From: Cranoglanis bouderius
Taxonomy: Eukaryota > Chordata > Actinopteri > Siluriformes > Cranoglanididae
Assembly: GCA_023630585.1 (NCBI GenBank)
Contig: CM042540.1
Location: forward strand, 9,101,074-9,165,073
Length of the DNA: 64,000 nucleotides
Direction: 5' to 3'
Below the pieces are notes generated by a model, which was not told the origin of the DNA, ran no database searches, and saw only the letters and a program-made list of their open reading frames with translations. Positions within the stretch are counted from its first letter, which is position 1. Each line of letters opens with the position of its first letter. Positions 11,917 through 23,418 of the stretch are shown piece by piece. Made by a program: the position numbers and the translations under genes.

Positions 11917-12328
11917 GTGAGTTTGTAAAAAAAAACAACAACAACAACAACATATATATATATATATATTTATATATTCGACACGAGTTCGTTTGTATAT
12001 TCTCTAATTATCATGGCGTTTTCCGAAGATTTCCTTTGTTAGGAGGATGTTTGGTATTCAAATAGCCGGCCCATCTTTTGTCAGATTCAATTTGCCGTTA
12101 ACCAGCTATCCAGTCTGCCAGTCAGTTTATAGCTATAACGTTGCTCTATATTTATTAAACGCACAAGAATTTGCTGCAGCCTGTGACGTCGTGGGTATTT
12201 ATACGATTTTCCCCAGCGTATCTAGCTCAAAGTAAGTTTTCTGCGTTTTTTTTCCGATAGCGCATTAGCATAGCCTGCTAGCCTGAACGTTACTCACCGC
12301 CGGCCATTTCAGTTAGCTGCTAAGCTAC

Positions 12329-12452
12329 TGGCTGCATCCCAAATGGCTCCTTGCTCCCTCTATAACCGCACTACATACGCTGTGAAATAATGGTTTATGC
12401 ACCCTAGATAGTACAAATCGTGTTTAGTGGGGAGCCATTTGAGATTGAGCCA
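12329..12452. mobile_element. Short MITE in the hmgb1b first intron
   Basis: A 124-bp near-palindrome: tggctgcatcccaaatggct at the left and, inverted, tggctcaatctcaaatggct at the right. The end motif resembles the Harbinger-like MITE at 2725-3133. Non-coding. Confidence 0.55.
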
Positions 12453-12510
12453 TTGTGTGAGACGGGGAATTACAGCTTTTAATATTTTAATATCACCGTG
12501 CTGCAAGGGC

Positions 12511-12511
<1 letters not shown>

Positions 12512-12572
<61 letters not shown>
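12512..12572. repeat. (TA)n microsatellite
   Basis: About 30 TA units in the first hmgb1b intron. Confidence 0.95.
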
Positions 12573-12578
<6 letters not shown>

Positions 12579-13983
12579 GTGAAAAAGGGAAGTATGTAGA
12601 ATTACATGGTTAATTAAAAAAAAAAAAGCAAAAATATTTTTCCACCTTGACCAAATGGAAATGTGTGTTGTAAGTCAATAACGTAATATGGCAGATATTA
12701 TTCAGCGCGTCATTGCGTTTTAATGAGAGTGGCGGGGGATGGGAGCGCCCAATACAAAAAGAAATTGTTTATTACAGAATTTCTTTAAACCTAAATCAAG
12801 ACTTGTTTGCATTTTTAACATTGAAAATATTTTTTTTTACCCAGATATATATATAATTTTTTTTTTTTTTTCCAAATTTTTTTAAAGGAAATAATACAAT
12901 GATTAAATCTTTAGAGCAGCCAGATGTGTGGATTTATTTGCTTTGCAGACATAAAGACAAGAAGCCATATTAGTATTAGTATGATACTTGTGATGTGTCT
13001 GTGAAGCCCTCCTCTCATTAAAATGATCCAGCAGCACCACATCTCAAGTCCACCAGCTTTGTCTTTCCACTTCTAGCTGGATAATATTGATCCAAGCTAG
13101 GATGCTGAAACACCCCCACTTCTCCCTCTCTCACACACACATGCACACACACACACACGCATGCACCACCCCCTTCCCCCAACGGAGCCAGTGTGTGGCA
13201 GGCAGCCATCTAGAGACTGCAGACGGCTAAACACTTCTCATTGAAAACTGTGCTTATTACATGAGATGGACAACAAGATGCTTATAGTACACCGATATGG
13301 ACGACACAGGCTTCTCGATTTCTGCCTGCCTCTGTTACACACATTCCTTGTCTATCTTTCTTGTCCTGAATCTTCACACGTGAACCCGATCAACAAAACC
13401 ATCGAAGACACCAGAATGATCTTGGTACACAAGATTCGACAGTTAAGGGGGGCTTTCTTTCATGAACAATGCATTTTCAAAGAATGTGTAGAAATGTTGT
13501 TTAATCATACTACCTAGTCTGCCCATCTTTGCATGCTTAGATTTAATGGATTACCCTGAATATTATGCATAGCTAAATGACTGAAATAAAAGACATTTAA
13601 TATTCAGCTGGAATTTAAGTGTACATGAATTAGAGGTCATTCTTATCTTTCACCCTGAGCTCAAGACTGTCTTTATGCCTTGTGCATTACTGGAATTGAA
13701 AAGCAGCCTTTATTGTGAGAGACGTGATATTTAAATAAAGAGTATTACTAATAACTCCTCTGTGCTTGAATGATGTTCCATTTGTTCTATGTGTGATGTC
13801 TGGTAAAATATAAAAGGGGGGAAAAATGATTGATGCTTCAATCATAATCATTTTATCCTGTAAAAATGGCCAGCTAATATCAATGATCTTTAAGGGTTTT
13901 AACTTTCCAGATGATTGTATTTAAACATTTCACTTTCTGCCCTAATAATGTCCTTACAAATGTTCTTTCGAAGATTAGTCAAG

Positions 13984-14869
13984 ATGGTGAAGGATCCAAG
14001 GAAGCCTAGAGGAAAAATGTCCTCTTATGCATATTTTGTGCAAACCTGTCGTGAGGAGCACAAGAAAAAGCACCCAGAAGCTTCTGTCAACTTCTCTGAA
14101 TTCTCCAAGAAGTGCTCAGAGCGATGGAAGGTACATGATGGATGCCAAAAACCTTTTAATTTGAACATCAATTGTAGATTTATACATATTCTTACTCGGT
14201 TTTGATAAGCTGAGATGCCTTTTTATTATAACAGAGTACTTTCCTTCACAGACCATGTCACCCAAAGAGAAGAGCAAGTTTGAGGACATGGCAAAGCAGG
14301 ATAAGGTCCGTTATGAGAGAGAGATGAAGAACTACATCCCTCCCAAGGGGGAGAAGAAGAAGCGCTTTAAGGACCCTAATGCCCCCAAGAGACCTCCGTA
14401 TGTGCAATTCACCTAGCACTGCTTTTGCACATAAAATAAATAAATAAATTGTTTTAGAAAAATGTATGTTCTCTTACCATCTAGGTCAGCATTCTTCATT
14501 TTTTGTGGCGACTATCGCCCCAAGATCAAGGGTGAGAATCCGGGCCTGACTATTGGAGACATAGCCAAGAAGCTTGGGGAGATGTGGAACAGCTCATCAG
14601 CAGAGGTGAAGCAGCCTTATGAGAAGAAAGCTGCCAAACTGAAGGAGAAGTATGACAAGGTGAGGTTTCCTCTCTGAGATTGGCATTTGACACGTGACTA
14701 TTTTCCCTTAACTAAGAATATGAATTAAAATATTTTCTAGGATATTGCTGCATACCGCACAAAGGGAATTGCAGGCCTGTCCAAGTCAGATCCCGGTGAT
14801 GATGATGATGAGGAAGAGGACGAGGAAGATGACGATGAGGAAGATGACGATGAGGAAGACGATGAGTAG
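13984..14869 (+). CDS. hmgb1b: High mobility group protein B1-like, four coding exons
   Basis: Exons 13984-14130, 14252-14397, 14485-14659 and 14741-14869 join in phase to 198 aa. HMG box A covers about residues 9-79 and box B 91-160, followed by a very short linker and a C-terminal run of about 27 residues that are nearly all Asp/Glu. HMGB1 is a nuclear chromatin protein that bends DNA without sequence preference and acts as a danger signal when released. The three redox cysteines are present (22, 44 and 105, equivalent to 106). The linker KFKSD-type Lys clusters of mammalian HMGB1 are reduced to a short stretch (KGIAGLSKSDPG), so the second nuclear signal looks weak. The start MVKDPRKPRG is the fish b-paralogue form. 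hmgb2/hmgb3 are less likely because of KKKRFKDPNAPKRPPSAFF. Confidence 0.9.
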
Positions 14870-15294
14870 ATAATGATGGAGCCTAGATTTTCGTTCATGC
14901 CATAAACCCAACTGTACACGATTCACATCTTCAAACATAATACAACAGAACAAGTTGTTAGGCGTGTATATGGGACGTTTTTAAGATGTACAGTGTTATT
15001 CTCCTTTTGTAAAGTTAACACTATGTGTCTTCAGTCTGTTTTTTGTTTTTTGTTTTTGTTTCGTTTTTGGTTAGTGGTAGCTCTTGTCTGAAGCAGTTTA
15101 AGGGGGAGGAGAACTGTTTGTCTGAAGGTGCATAGCACAATTATACAATTTCCGTAGATCTGTAGTGCATTATCATATTAGTTTTTAAACTATTTTCTTT
15201 TTGTATTTGCTGTCATAAGGTCCTTTAACTGTACTTTGAATACCACTCTAATTACAAGAATGCAGCTTTGTTTGACATTCAAGAATGTGTCCAA

Positions 15295-15300
15295 AATAAA
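15295..15300 (+). terminator. hmgb1b: Poly(A) signal of hmgb1b
   Basis: AATAAA about 425 bases beyond the stop codon, followed by a T-rich stretch. This gives a 3' UTR of the length usual for HMGB genes. Confidence 0.7.
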
Positions 15301-15319
15301 CATTTTCTTTTTTTAGAAA

Positions 15320-16076
15320 AATGTTTCACTGGTGTCTTATTGTTTACCATGCTGCATGTTTAACACATGACCTCTTGTGAGCTGATTTTAGATGGATTGT
15401 GATTTTGTGAGATGTGCAAACCATAACCATTTAAATTTATATTTAAATAATCCTTAGAAACCGTTCCAGTAATCACACACTTATCATTTCTTACTCCACC
15501 CACAGAAGTAGTAAAGATAAAGTATTTATTTGTTTTTAAACATAAACACCTCAAGCAACTGCTCTCAAATATGCAATTTCTAGTTGCCTCTTGTCTTTTG
15601 TTTAAGTGTCGGTGCCTGCTGCAAATTCGATTGTACTTTATGCATAAAATGCTAATTGCAGTTCTGGGTAATGATTCAGTGGGAGGCATAGTCTTGGAAA
15701 AAGGGAACAAACTACTTAGGGTGTCATTTATGTATTTTATTTTATTTAAAAAGGCAATTATGGGATAAATTTGTAGCTTGGAGAATAATTGACTATTCTG
15801 TAACTGTTTTTATAATAAACATTATTGAATCAAGAAAAGATACTACAGATGAATAGGTTAAAAAAACAACAGATATCAACAATAGATTGCTGCAAGTCAA
15901 TTTCTGATATAAATTATTGCTTGCATTGGAAATTAATCATGTTTATGCAAATTAGGCTTTGTCTATATATGCATGAATTTGCATAATTAAGCAGCTAAAA
16001 ATCTAGTCTTGTGATGTTAGAATTAAAATATTTTGTATTTATTACAGAAAAGTTTGTTGGGATATAATTTCTTTAC
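15320..16076. other. Intergenic stretch downstream of hmgb1b
   Basis: AT-rich, with no recognised gene or bounded repeat. It ends at the target-site copy of the LINE (16077-16093). Confidence 0.4.
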
Positions 16077-16145
16077 TGTTTAGTCCAGAAAATCTTTTCC
16101 TTTCGGCTGTTCCCTTCAGGGGTCGCCACAGTGAATCATCTGCCT

Positions 16146-18262
16146 CTATCTAGCCTTATCCCCTGCATCCTCTTCGCTCAGACCGACTACCTTCATGTCC
16201 TCCTTCACTACATCCATAAACCTCCTCTTTGGTCTTCCTCTCGGCCTCCTGCCTGGCAGCTCTAACCTCAGCATCCTTTTACCGATATATTCACTCTCCC
16301 TCCTCTGAACATGTCCAAACCATCTCAACCTGGCCTCTCTAACTTTGTCTCCAAAACATCTCACATGTGCCGTCCCTCTGATGTACTCATTCCTGATCCT
16401 ATCCATCCTCGTCACTCCCAAAGAGAAACTCAACATCTTTAGCTCTGCTACCTCTAACTCTTCCTCCTGTCTTTTCCTCAGTGCAACTGTCTCCAAACCA
16501 TACAACATCGCTGGTCTCACTACTGTCCTGTACACCTTTCCTTTCATTCTTGCTGGTACTCTTTTATCACACAACAGACCTGACACTTTTCTCCACCCAT
16601 TCCAACCTGCCTGCACATGCTTCTTCACTTCTTTTCCACACTCCCCGTTGCTCTGGACTGTTGACCCTAAGTACTTAAAATCCTGCACCTTCTTTATCTC
16701 TTCTCCCTGTAACCTCACTGTTCCACTTGGATCCCTCTCATTCACACACATGTCTTCTGTCTTACTGCGACTTACCTTCATTCCTCTTCTCTCCAGAGCA
16801 AACCTCCACCTCTCTAGAGTTTCCTCCACCTGCTCCCTGCTCTCACTACAGATCACAATGTCATTCGCAAACAGCATAGTCCATGGAGATTCCTGTCTGA
16901 CCTCATCTGTCAGCCTGTCCATCACCACCGCAAACAAGAAGGGGCTCAGAGCCGATCCTTGATGCAGTCCCACCTTCACCGTGAACTCCTCTGTCACACC
17001 TACCACACACCTTACCACTGTCCTACTGCTCTCATACATATCCTGCACCACTCTAACATACTTCTCTGCCACTCCAGACCTCCTCATACAATACCACAGC
17101 TCCTCTCTTGGCACCCTGTCATACGCTTTCTCTAAATCTACAAAGACACAATGCAGCTCTTTCTGACCCTCTCTGTACTTCTCCATCAACTTTCTCAAAG
17201 CAAATATTGCATCTGTAGTGCTCCTTCTTGGCATGAAACCATACTGCTGCTCACAAATGCTCACTTCTCCCCTTAGCCTTGCTTCCACTACTCTTTCCCA
17301 CAACTTCATTGTATGGCTCATCAGCTTAATACCTCTGTAGTTTCCACAACTCTGCACATCTCCCTTGTTCTTAAAAATTGGCACCAAAACACTTCTCCAC
17401 CATTCCTCAGGCATCCTCTCACTCTCTAAGACCTCGTTGAACAACCTAGTTAAAAACTCTACTGCCATCACTCCTAGACGCTTCCATACCTCCACTGGTA
17501 TGTCATCAGGACCAACCGCCTTCCCTCTCTTCATCCTCTTCAAAGCTCTCCTAACTTCACCCTTGCTAATCCTTTATACTTCCTTCTCAACAATATTTGC
17601 CTCTACTACTCTTCTCTCTGTCATTTTCCTCATTCATCAGTTCCTCAAAGTACTCCTTCCATCTTTCCCTCACCCTCCTGTCACCTGTCAACACATTTCC
17701 ATCTCTATATTTAATCACTCTAACCTGCTGCACATCCTTACCATCTCTACCCCTCTGCCTCACCAACCGATACAAATCCCTCTCACCTTCCTTACTATCT
17801 AACCTTGCATACATGTCCTCATAAGCTTTCTGTTTGGCCTTTGCCACTGTAGCGTATGACGATGCCCAAACTGATTTCTAAAGTAACCCAAACGAAACAT
17901 AGAAAGTTTCACCAGTCAGGTGACCTAGAGTAACCCCGAGAGGCCTCCTTTGACCAGATGCACCTTTGGGATGCAAAAGACTCTTTGGAACCCACACTGG
18001 ACTTACCCCTGCAGTAAAAGAAACCTTTGATGACTGAACGTCTGGGAAACTTCATTAGTTCGTCAGCAGGGGTCCACCAAAACTCCGACCAAGGACCTGT
18101 AAATCTCTGATATAATCTCTGTTTACGAGCAAATGATTTAGCCTCAAAGTCGCAAAGGCCAGAGGAGAAATGCCCTCCCTAAAGGTCACCCTGAGGTGAC
18201 CAAGGACCAGTGGGACATTAGAAGAACGCCAGCTCCCTCTTCTGGACATACACACACGCGCA

Positions 18263-18302
<40 letters not shown>

Positions 18303-20459
18303 AGCTTACCTTACACACACACAAGCTTACCATACACACACAATGGAGAAATCTCTCTCTCTTCAATGTAACGTGTAATTATATGTAATTATTCGATGTC
18401 TAAATAGTGTGATGTTATCTTGTTTACATATATTGTGTGTTTATGTAACTAACCTTAATGACTTTAGATAGTTTTAATTTAGCATATCATTTTAAATGTC
18501 TGTAACCAGGTTTTATTTGTAATATTCTTTACAAGTCCATCGAATTTGGTATGTAGTTAATCGTCTCAAGATACCGGGATTGATTATGCATATCATATTG
18601 CAATGGGATACATCATTTCATGTTTTCTCTTAATTTCATTTATAACACGGTATAAACCGGCCCCTCCCTGGACATTTAAATTAGGGTCCGAGACCAGACA
18701 AAGAGAGTTCATCCGGACATGCAAATCCAACTTCCTGATTGGCCCATAGCCCAAAGAGGCGTGTGCATTGGTGTTGTCTTTAAAATAACACCACACACTT
18801 CAACTCGAGTTAGACTTCACTTCTCTTCGTCTCTTCAACTCCACTCCTTCCGGTTTCTCTCCCCCGGGGCCACGTGCCCCGGGAAGAGGAAGCCAGGACA
18901 TCTCTCTCCCGGACAAAGGATGCAACTACCTCAGGGCTCACGCCTTTTCAAACAACAACGAACCAGCAAACTCTACACGACCTCGCGCAAACTCTCAACC
19001 TTGAGGCTATGCAAGTATAGTTAATGACCTATATCTGCGTTTAAGATTGGACCCCTGTGTTACAGGAGAATTAAGTTCGTGCTCGTTCTGAAAAAGGCTA
19101 ATTAGTTGTGTTTTTGTCTGCTTCCCTTTCTTTCATTACTTTCTCTCTATCCCTTTTCTCTCCCTGTATATAGATGTGTATATATGTATGTTTTGCTTAG
19201 AGTTAGTTGTGTGTATCCATAGTTACATCTAGCTATTAAAATCTATTATCCCACGCTTGATTTTCTCTGTCTTGTTCACGGGATGAGTCAATTAAATGCT
19301 GCATAAGATCTCGATTACCCGCTCAAATCTTTAATAATAAACTTCGTGAGTTAATTCTTCCTGGCCAGAAGGATAAACTCACTCTTTAGAGTTCATAAAG
19401 CTGATCTAGGCCACATACATAGTCCTAATTAATTATAATCCATTGTAGTTAATTATCTATATGTATATGTGCACCTATATAAATTCCCTTTTATGGCTGA
19501 TGTATATTTATAACTGGTCAAAACACGCGTTGATTAGATATATAGATATATTTCACGCCATTCGAGCTAATTCCTTACATAAATTGGAGAATACATTTAA
19601 ACGTGTTAAACATCTTTTAATTTGTTACATAAATTGTAACTGGTGGAGAATATTATTTTAAACGTTGCAGATTCATCCGAGTCACTACACAATCTGGTAG
19701 ATAATGCGGGCACGCTTTAAAACTCTTCTCCTTTAAAAAAGGTGCGTTGAATCCAAGCGTGCGCTTCTGTTTCGTTTCATGTTTAAAGTTGATCCTTTTC
19801 ATTATTCTGGTGAAAGAGAATAATGCTAGTAATGACTTTTTAATTCGTTACACCACCTTTATCTTAACCTCATGCTGCATCTCCCTATATTCCTGTCTAC
19901 TTTCCTCCGTCCTCTCACTGTCCCACTTCTTCCTAGCTAACCTCTTCCTCTGGATACTCTCCTGAACTTCCTCATTCCACCACCAAGTCTCCTTGTCTTC
20001 TTTCCTCCTTCCAGATGACACACGTAGCACCTTCCTACCTGTCTCCCTGATCACTTTGGCTGTAGTAGTCCAGTCATCTGGAAGCACCTCCTGACCACCT
20101 AAAGCCTGTCTCAACTCCTCCCTGAAAACCGCACAGCATTCTTCCTTTTCCAACTTCCACCACTTTGTCTTCTGCTCTGCCTTTGCTCTCTTCATCTTCC
20201 TCACCACCAGAGTCATCTTACACACTACCATCCTATGCTGTCTAGCTACACTCTCTCCTACCACTACTTTGCAATCGCTAATCTCCATCAGATTACAGTG
20301 TCTACATAAAATATAGTCCACCTGTGTGCTCCTGCCTCCACTCTTATATGTCACCCTGTGTTCCTGCCTCTTCTGAAAGTACGTGTTCACCACAGCCATC
20401 TCCATACTTTTAGCAAAGTCTACCAACCTCTGTCCTTCTGGGTTCCTTACCTGAAGACT
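16146..20459 (-). pseudogene. LINE endonuclease/reverse transcriptase, interrupted
   Basis: Minus-strand pieces: the endonuclease C-terminal part (20459-19853, with YKSGGRSTQVDYILCR), the part between endonuclease and RT (17847-17587), and RT plus C-terminal domain (17543-16146, 465 codons). RT landmarks are FVDLEKAYDRVP, GLHQGSALSPFLFAVVMD and the catalytic box, which reads FANDIVIC where FADD is expected, so the second catalytic Asp is changed to Asn. A frameshift and an in-frame TAA lie near 17550-17630. The solo LTR breaks the frame at 17848. It is dead on three independent counts. Confidence 0.9.
17848..19852 (+). mobile_element. Solo LTR, family S (subfamily A), inserted in the LINE
   Basis: The sequence begins TGTAGCGTATGACGATG and ends TTCGTTACA, flanked by CCAC on both sides (17844-17847 and 19853-19856). 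It closely matches 56174-58099 over nearly its whole length and is a more distant relative of 49655-51362 and 62279-64000. It has no coding content. It includes a (CA)n tract, a TATA-like motif in ataacacggtataaaccgg, and an attaaaatctatta stretch that could serve as poly(A) signal, which suggests the plus orientation. A 2.0-kb unit with TG..CA ends and a 4-bp duplication is what recombination between the two LTRs of a provirus leaves. Confidence 0.85.
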
Positions 20460-20580
20460 TGTTTAGTCCAGAAAATATGGTATAAAAATATTTTATGCTT
20501 TTTTTCAGTATAAAATCCAACAATAAGCAACATTTTAGGAAATTCATTTTTCACCCTTGCTTACAAGGTTTATATATATA

Positions 20581-22190
20581 CTGAACAAAATTATAAACGC
20601 AACACTTTTGTTTTTGCCCCCATTTTTCATGAGCTGAACTCAAAGATCTAAGACTTTTTCTATGTACACAAAAGGCCTATTTCTCTCAGATATTGTTCAC
20701 AAATCTGTCTAAATCTGTGTTAGTGAGCACTTCTCCTTTGCCGAGATAATCCATCCACCTCACAGGTGTGGCATATCAAGATGCTGATTAGACAGCATGA
20801 TTATTGCACAGGTGTGCCTTAGGCTGGCCACAATAAAAGGCCACTCTAAAATGTGCAGTTTTACTGTACTGGGGGGTCCAGGGGGTCCGAAAACCAGTCA
20901 GTATCTGGTGTGACCACCATTTGCCTCACGCAGTGCTTCATCTTCTTCGCATAGAGTTGATCAGGTTGTTGATTGTGGCCTGTGGAATGTTGGTCCACTC
21001 CTCTTCAATGGCTGTGCGAAGTTGCTGGATATTGGCAGGAACTGGAACACGCTGTCATATACGCCGATCCAGAGCATCCCAAACATGCTCAATGGGTGAC
21101 ATGTCCGGTGAGTATGCTGGCCATGCAAGAACTGGGATGTTTTCAGCTTCCTGGAATTGTGTACAGATCCTTGCAACATGGGGCCGTGCATTATCATGCT
21201 GCAACATGAGGTGATGGTTGTGGATGAATGGCACAACAATGGGCCTCAGGATCTCGTCACGGTATGTCTGTGCATTCAAAATGCCATCAATAAAATGCAC
21301 CTGTGTTCATTGTCCATAACATATGCCTGCCCATACCATAACCCCACCGCCACCATGGGCCACTTGATCCACAATGTTGACATCAGCAAACCGCTCACCC
21401 ACACGACGCCATACACGCTGTCTGCCATCTGCCCTGTACAGTGAAAACCGGGATTCAACATTCTCCAGAGTGCCAGACACCATCGAATGTGAGCATTTGC
21501 CCACTCAAGTCGGTTACGACGACGAACTGCAGTCAGGTTGAGACCCCGATGAGGACGACGAGCATGCAGATGAGCTTCCCTGAGACGGTTTCTGACAGTT
21601 TGTGCAGAAATTCTTTGATTATGCAAACCAATTGTTGCAGCAGCTGTCCGGGTGGCTGGTCACAGACGATCTTGGAGGTGAAGATGCTGGATGTGGAGGT
21701 CCTGGGCTGGTGTGGTTACACATGGTCTGCGGTTGTGAGGCCGGTTGGATGTACTGCCAAATTCTCTGAAACGCCTTTGGAGATGGCTTATGGTAGAGAA
21801 ATGAACATTCAATTCATGGGCAACAGCTCTGGTGGACATTCCTGCAGTCAGCATGCCAATTGCACGCTCCCTCAAAACTTGCGACATCTGTGGCATTGTG
21901 CTGTGTGATAAAACTGCACATTTTAGAGTGGCCTTTTATTGTGGCCAGCCTAAGGCACACCTGTGCGATAATCATGCTGTCTAATCAGCATCTTGATATA
22001 CCACACCTGTGAGGTGGATGGATTATCTCGGCAAAGGAGAAGTGCTCACTAACACAGATTTAGACAGATTTGTGAACAATATCTGAGAGAAATAGGCCTT
22101 TTGTGTACATAGAAAAAGTCTTAGATCTTTGAGTTCAGCTCATGAAAAATGGGGGCAAAAACAAAAGTGTTGCGTTTATAATTTTGTTCA

Positions 22191-22191
<1 letters not shown>
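20581..22191 (-). mobile_element. Tc1/mariner with ~330-bp terminal inverted repeats
   Basis: The ends ctgaacaaaattataaacgc and the inverted copy are flanked by TA. The repeat continues inward to about 20910 on the left and 21900 on the right with few mismatches; shared blocks include aatccatccacctcacaggt and taaggcacacctgtgc. The minus-strand transposase is decayed (see next entry). The right flank runs straight into a long (TA)n tract. Confidence 0.9.
21055..21896 (-). pseudogene. Decayed Tc1-like transposase
   Basis: Minus-strand pieces in order: N-terminal helix-turn-helix (ERAIGMLTAGMSTRAVAHEL), second DNA-binding part (QRISAQTVRNRLREAHLHAR), a middle with VMVWAGICYG, and the DDE end with HHLMLQHDNARPHVAR and WPAYSPDMSPIEHVWDALDR. 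Frame changes fall near 21650, 21440 and 21300. Catalytic Asp/Glu positions are still readable, but no single frame encodes the enzyme. Confidence 0.85.

Positions 22192-22267
<76 letters not shown>
22192..22267. repeat. (TA)n microsatellite at the Tc1 boundary
   Basis: About 37 TA units immediately beyond the right end of the Tc1. TA is the target of this superfamily, so the tract may have been the insertion site or may have expanded from the TA duplication. Confidence 0.95.
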
Positions 22268-22269
<2 letters not shown>

Positions 22270-22287
22270 CATAATGACAGATTGAGA

Positions 22288-23163
22288 TACACCAATCAGC
22301 CGTAACATTAAAACCACTGACAGGTGAAGTGAATGGGGGTGGGATATATAGGACAAATGGGCAAGTGTAAGGATCTGAGCGACTTTGACAAGGGTTGAAT
22401 TGTGATGGCTAGACAACTTGATCAGAGCATCTTCAAAACAGCAGGTCTTGTGAGGTGTTCCCAGTATGCAGTGGTTAGTACCTACCAAAAGTGGTCCAAA
22501 AAGGACAACCAGTAACAGGGTCATGGGTACCCAAGGCTCACTGATGTGTGTGGGGAGCAAAGGCTAGCCTGTCTGGTCTGATCCCACAGAAGAGCTACTG
22601 TAGCACAAATTGCTGAAAAACAAATTGCTGGCTATGATAGAAAGATGTCCAAACACACAGTGAATCACAGCTTGCTGTGTATGGGGCTGTGTAGCCCATA
22701 TGCTGACCCCTGTCCACCGTCGATCGGCATGTGCACATCAGAACTGGATCATGGAACAATGGAAGAAGGTGGTCTGGTCTGATGAATCACATTTTCTTTT
22801 ACTTCATGTGGACGGTCGGGTGCGTGTACGTCTCTTACCTGGGGAAGATGGATGCACTATGGGAAGAAGGCAAGCTGGTGGAGGCAGTGTGATGCTCTGG
22901 GCAATGTTCTTCTGGTTAACCTTGGGTCCTGGCATTCATGTGGGTGTTACTTTGACACGTACCACCTACCTAAACATTGTTGCAGACCAAGTACACCTCT
23001 TCATGGCAACACTATTCCCTAGTGGTAGTGGCCTCTTTCAGCAGGATAATGCACCCTGTGCCATGGAGTCCATGTCTCGACGGGTCAGAGATGTTTTGGT
23101 GGCACAAGTGGGACCTACACAATATTAGGCAGGTGGTTTAAATGTTATGGCTAATTGGTGTAT
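22288..23163 (+). mobile_element. Tc1/mariner-type element with short inverted repeats
   Basis: The left end atacaccaatcagccgtaac continues into attaaaaccac. The right end, inverted, reads atacaccaattagccataac, then atttaaaccac. The interior carries a partial plus-strand transposase at 22700-23128. Total length is about 0.88 kb, so an internal portion is missing compared with full elements of about 1.3-1.6 kb. Confidence 0.8.
22385..23128 (+). pseudogene. Fragmentary transposase
   Basis: The readable frame at 22700-23128 contains WSDESHFLLLHVDGRVRV, GGGSVMLWAMFFW and LFQQDNAPCAMES: the middle and first catalytic portions of a Tc1-type DDE transposase. Upstream (22385-22690) HTH-like remnants are read only with frame changes. 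The final DDE segment is shortened. Non-functional. Confidence 0.7.
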
Positions 23164-23386
23164 TTGTATATATATACACATATAAACACAATTAAATCAA
23201 ATTAAATTAATATTTTTCTCTTGAGTTTTCATAAAAAAATGTCAACAGTTTAAGAGGAGACATTATAGATGCAAATTATCCAAAAATATGAAAAATGATT
23301 GACATGACCAAAAATGATCGTTTCTACCTGTAATGTTATGCCTTATTAAATGAATTATGCTTATCTTGTAATTTAGAAGGTGACAT

Positions 23387-23418
<32 letters not shown>

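Larger units (their letters stand above)
16077..20476 (-). mobile_element. 5'-truncated non-LTR retrotransposon (LINE), split by a solo LTR
   Basis: The same 17 bases, tgtttagtccagaaaat, stand at 16077-16093 and 20460-20476, a target duplication typical of LINE insertion. The element between them is read on the minus strand: the end of an AP-type endonuclease, then a reverse transcriptase, then a short 3' UTR with the gtggcgacccctgaaggg motif common in fish RTE-type elements. The 5' end is lost, as usual. A solo LTR (17848-19852) has inserted in the middle of the reading frame. Without it the LINE is about 2.36 kb. The clade is probably RTE-like but is not certain. Confidence 0.85.

Noticed and set aside
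13018..13517. Coding exon in the hmgb1b first intron
   Set aside because: An open frame at 13266-13517 has no recognised family and no matching splice sites; the neighbourhood is a (CA)n tract.
14737..14919. Poly-Ser minus-strand frame
   Set aside because: It is the antisense of the GAT/GAG-rich acidic tail of hmgb1b.
16345..16962. 205-codon plus-strand open frame
   Set aside because: It is antisense to the LINE reverse transcriptase, which explains the sequence fully.
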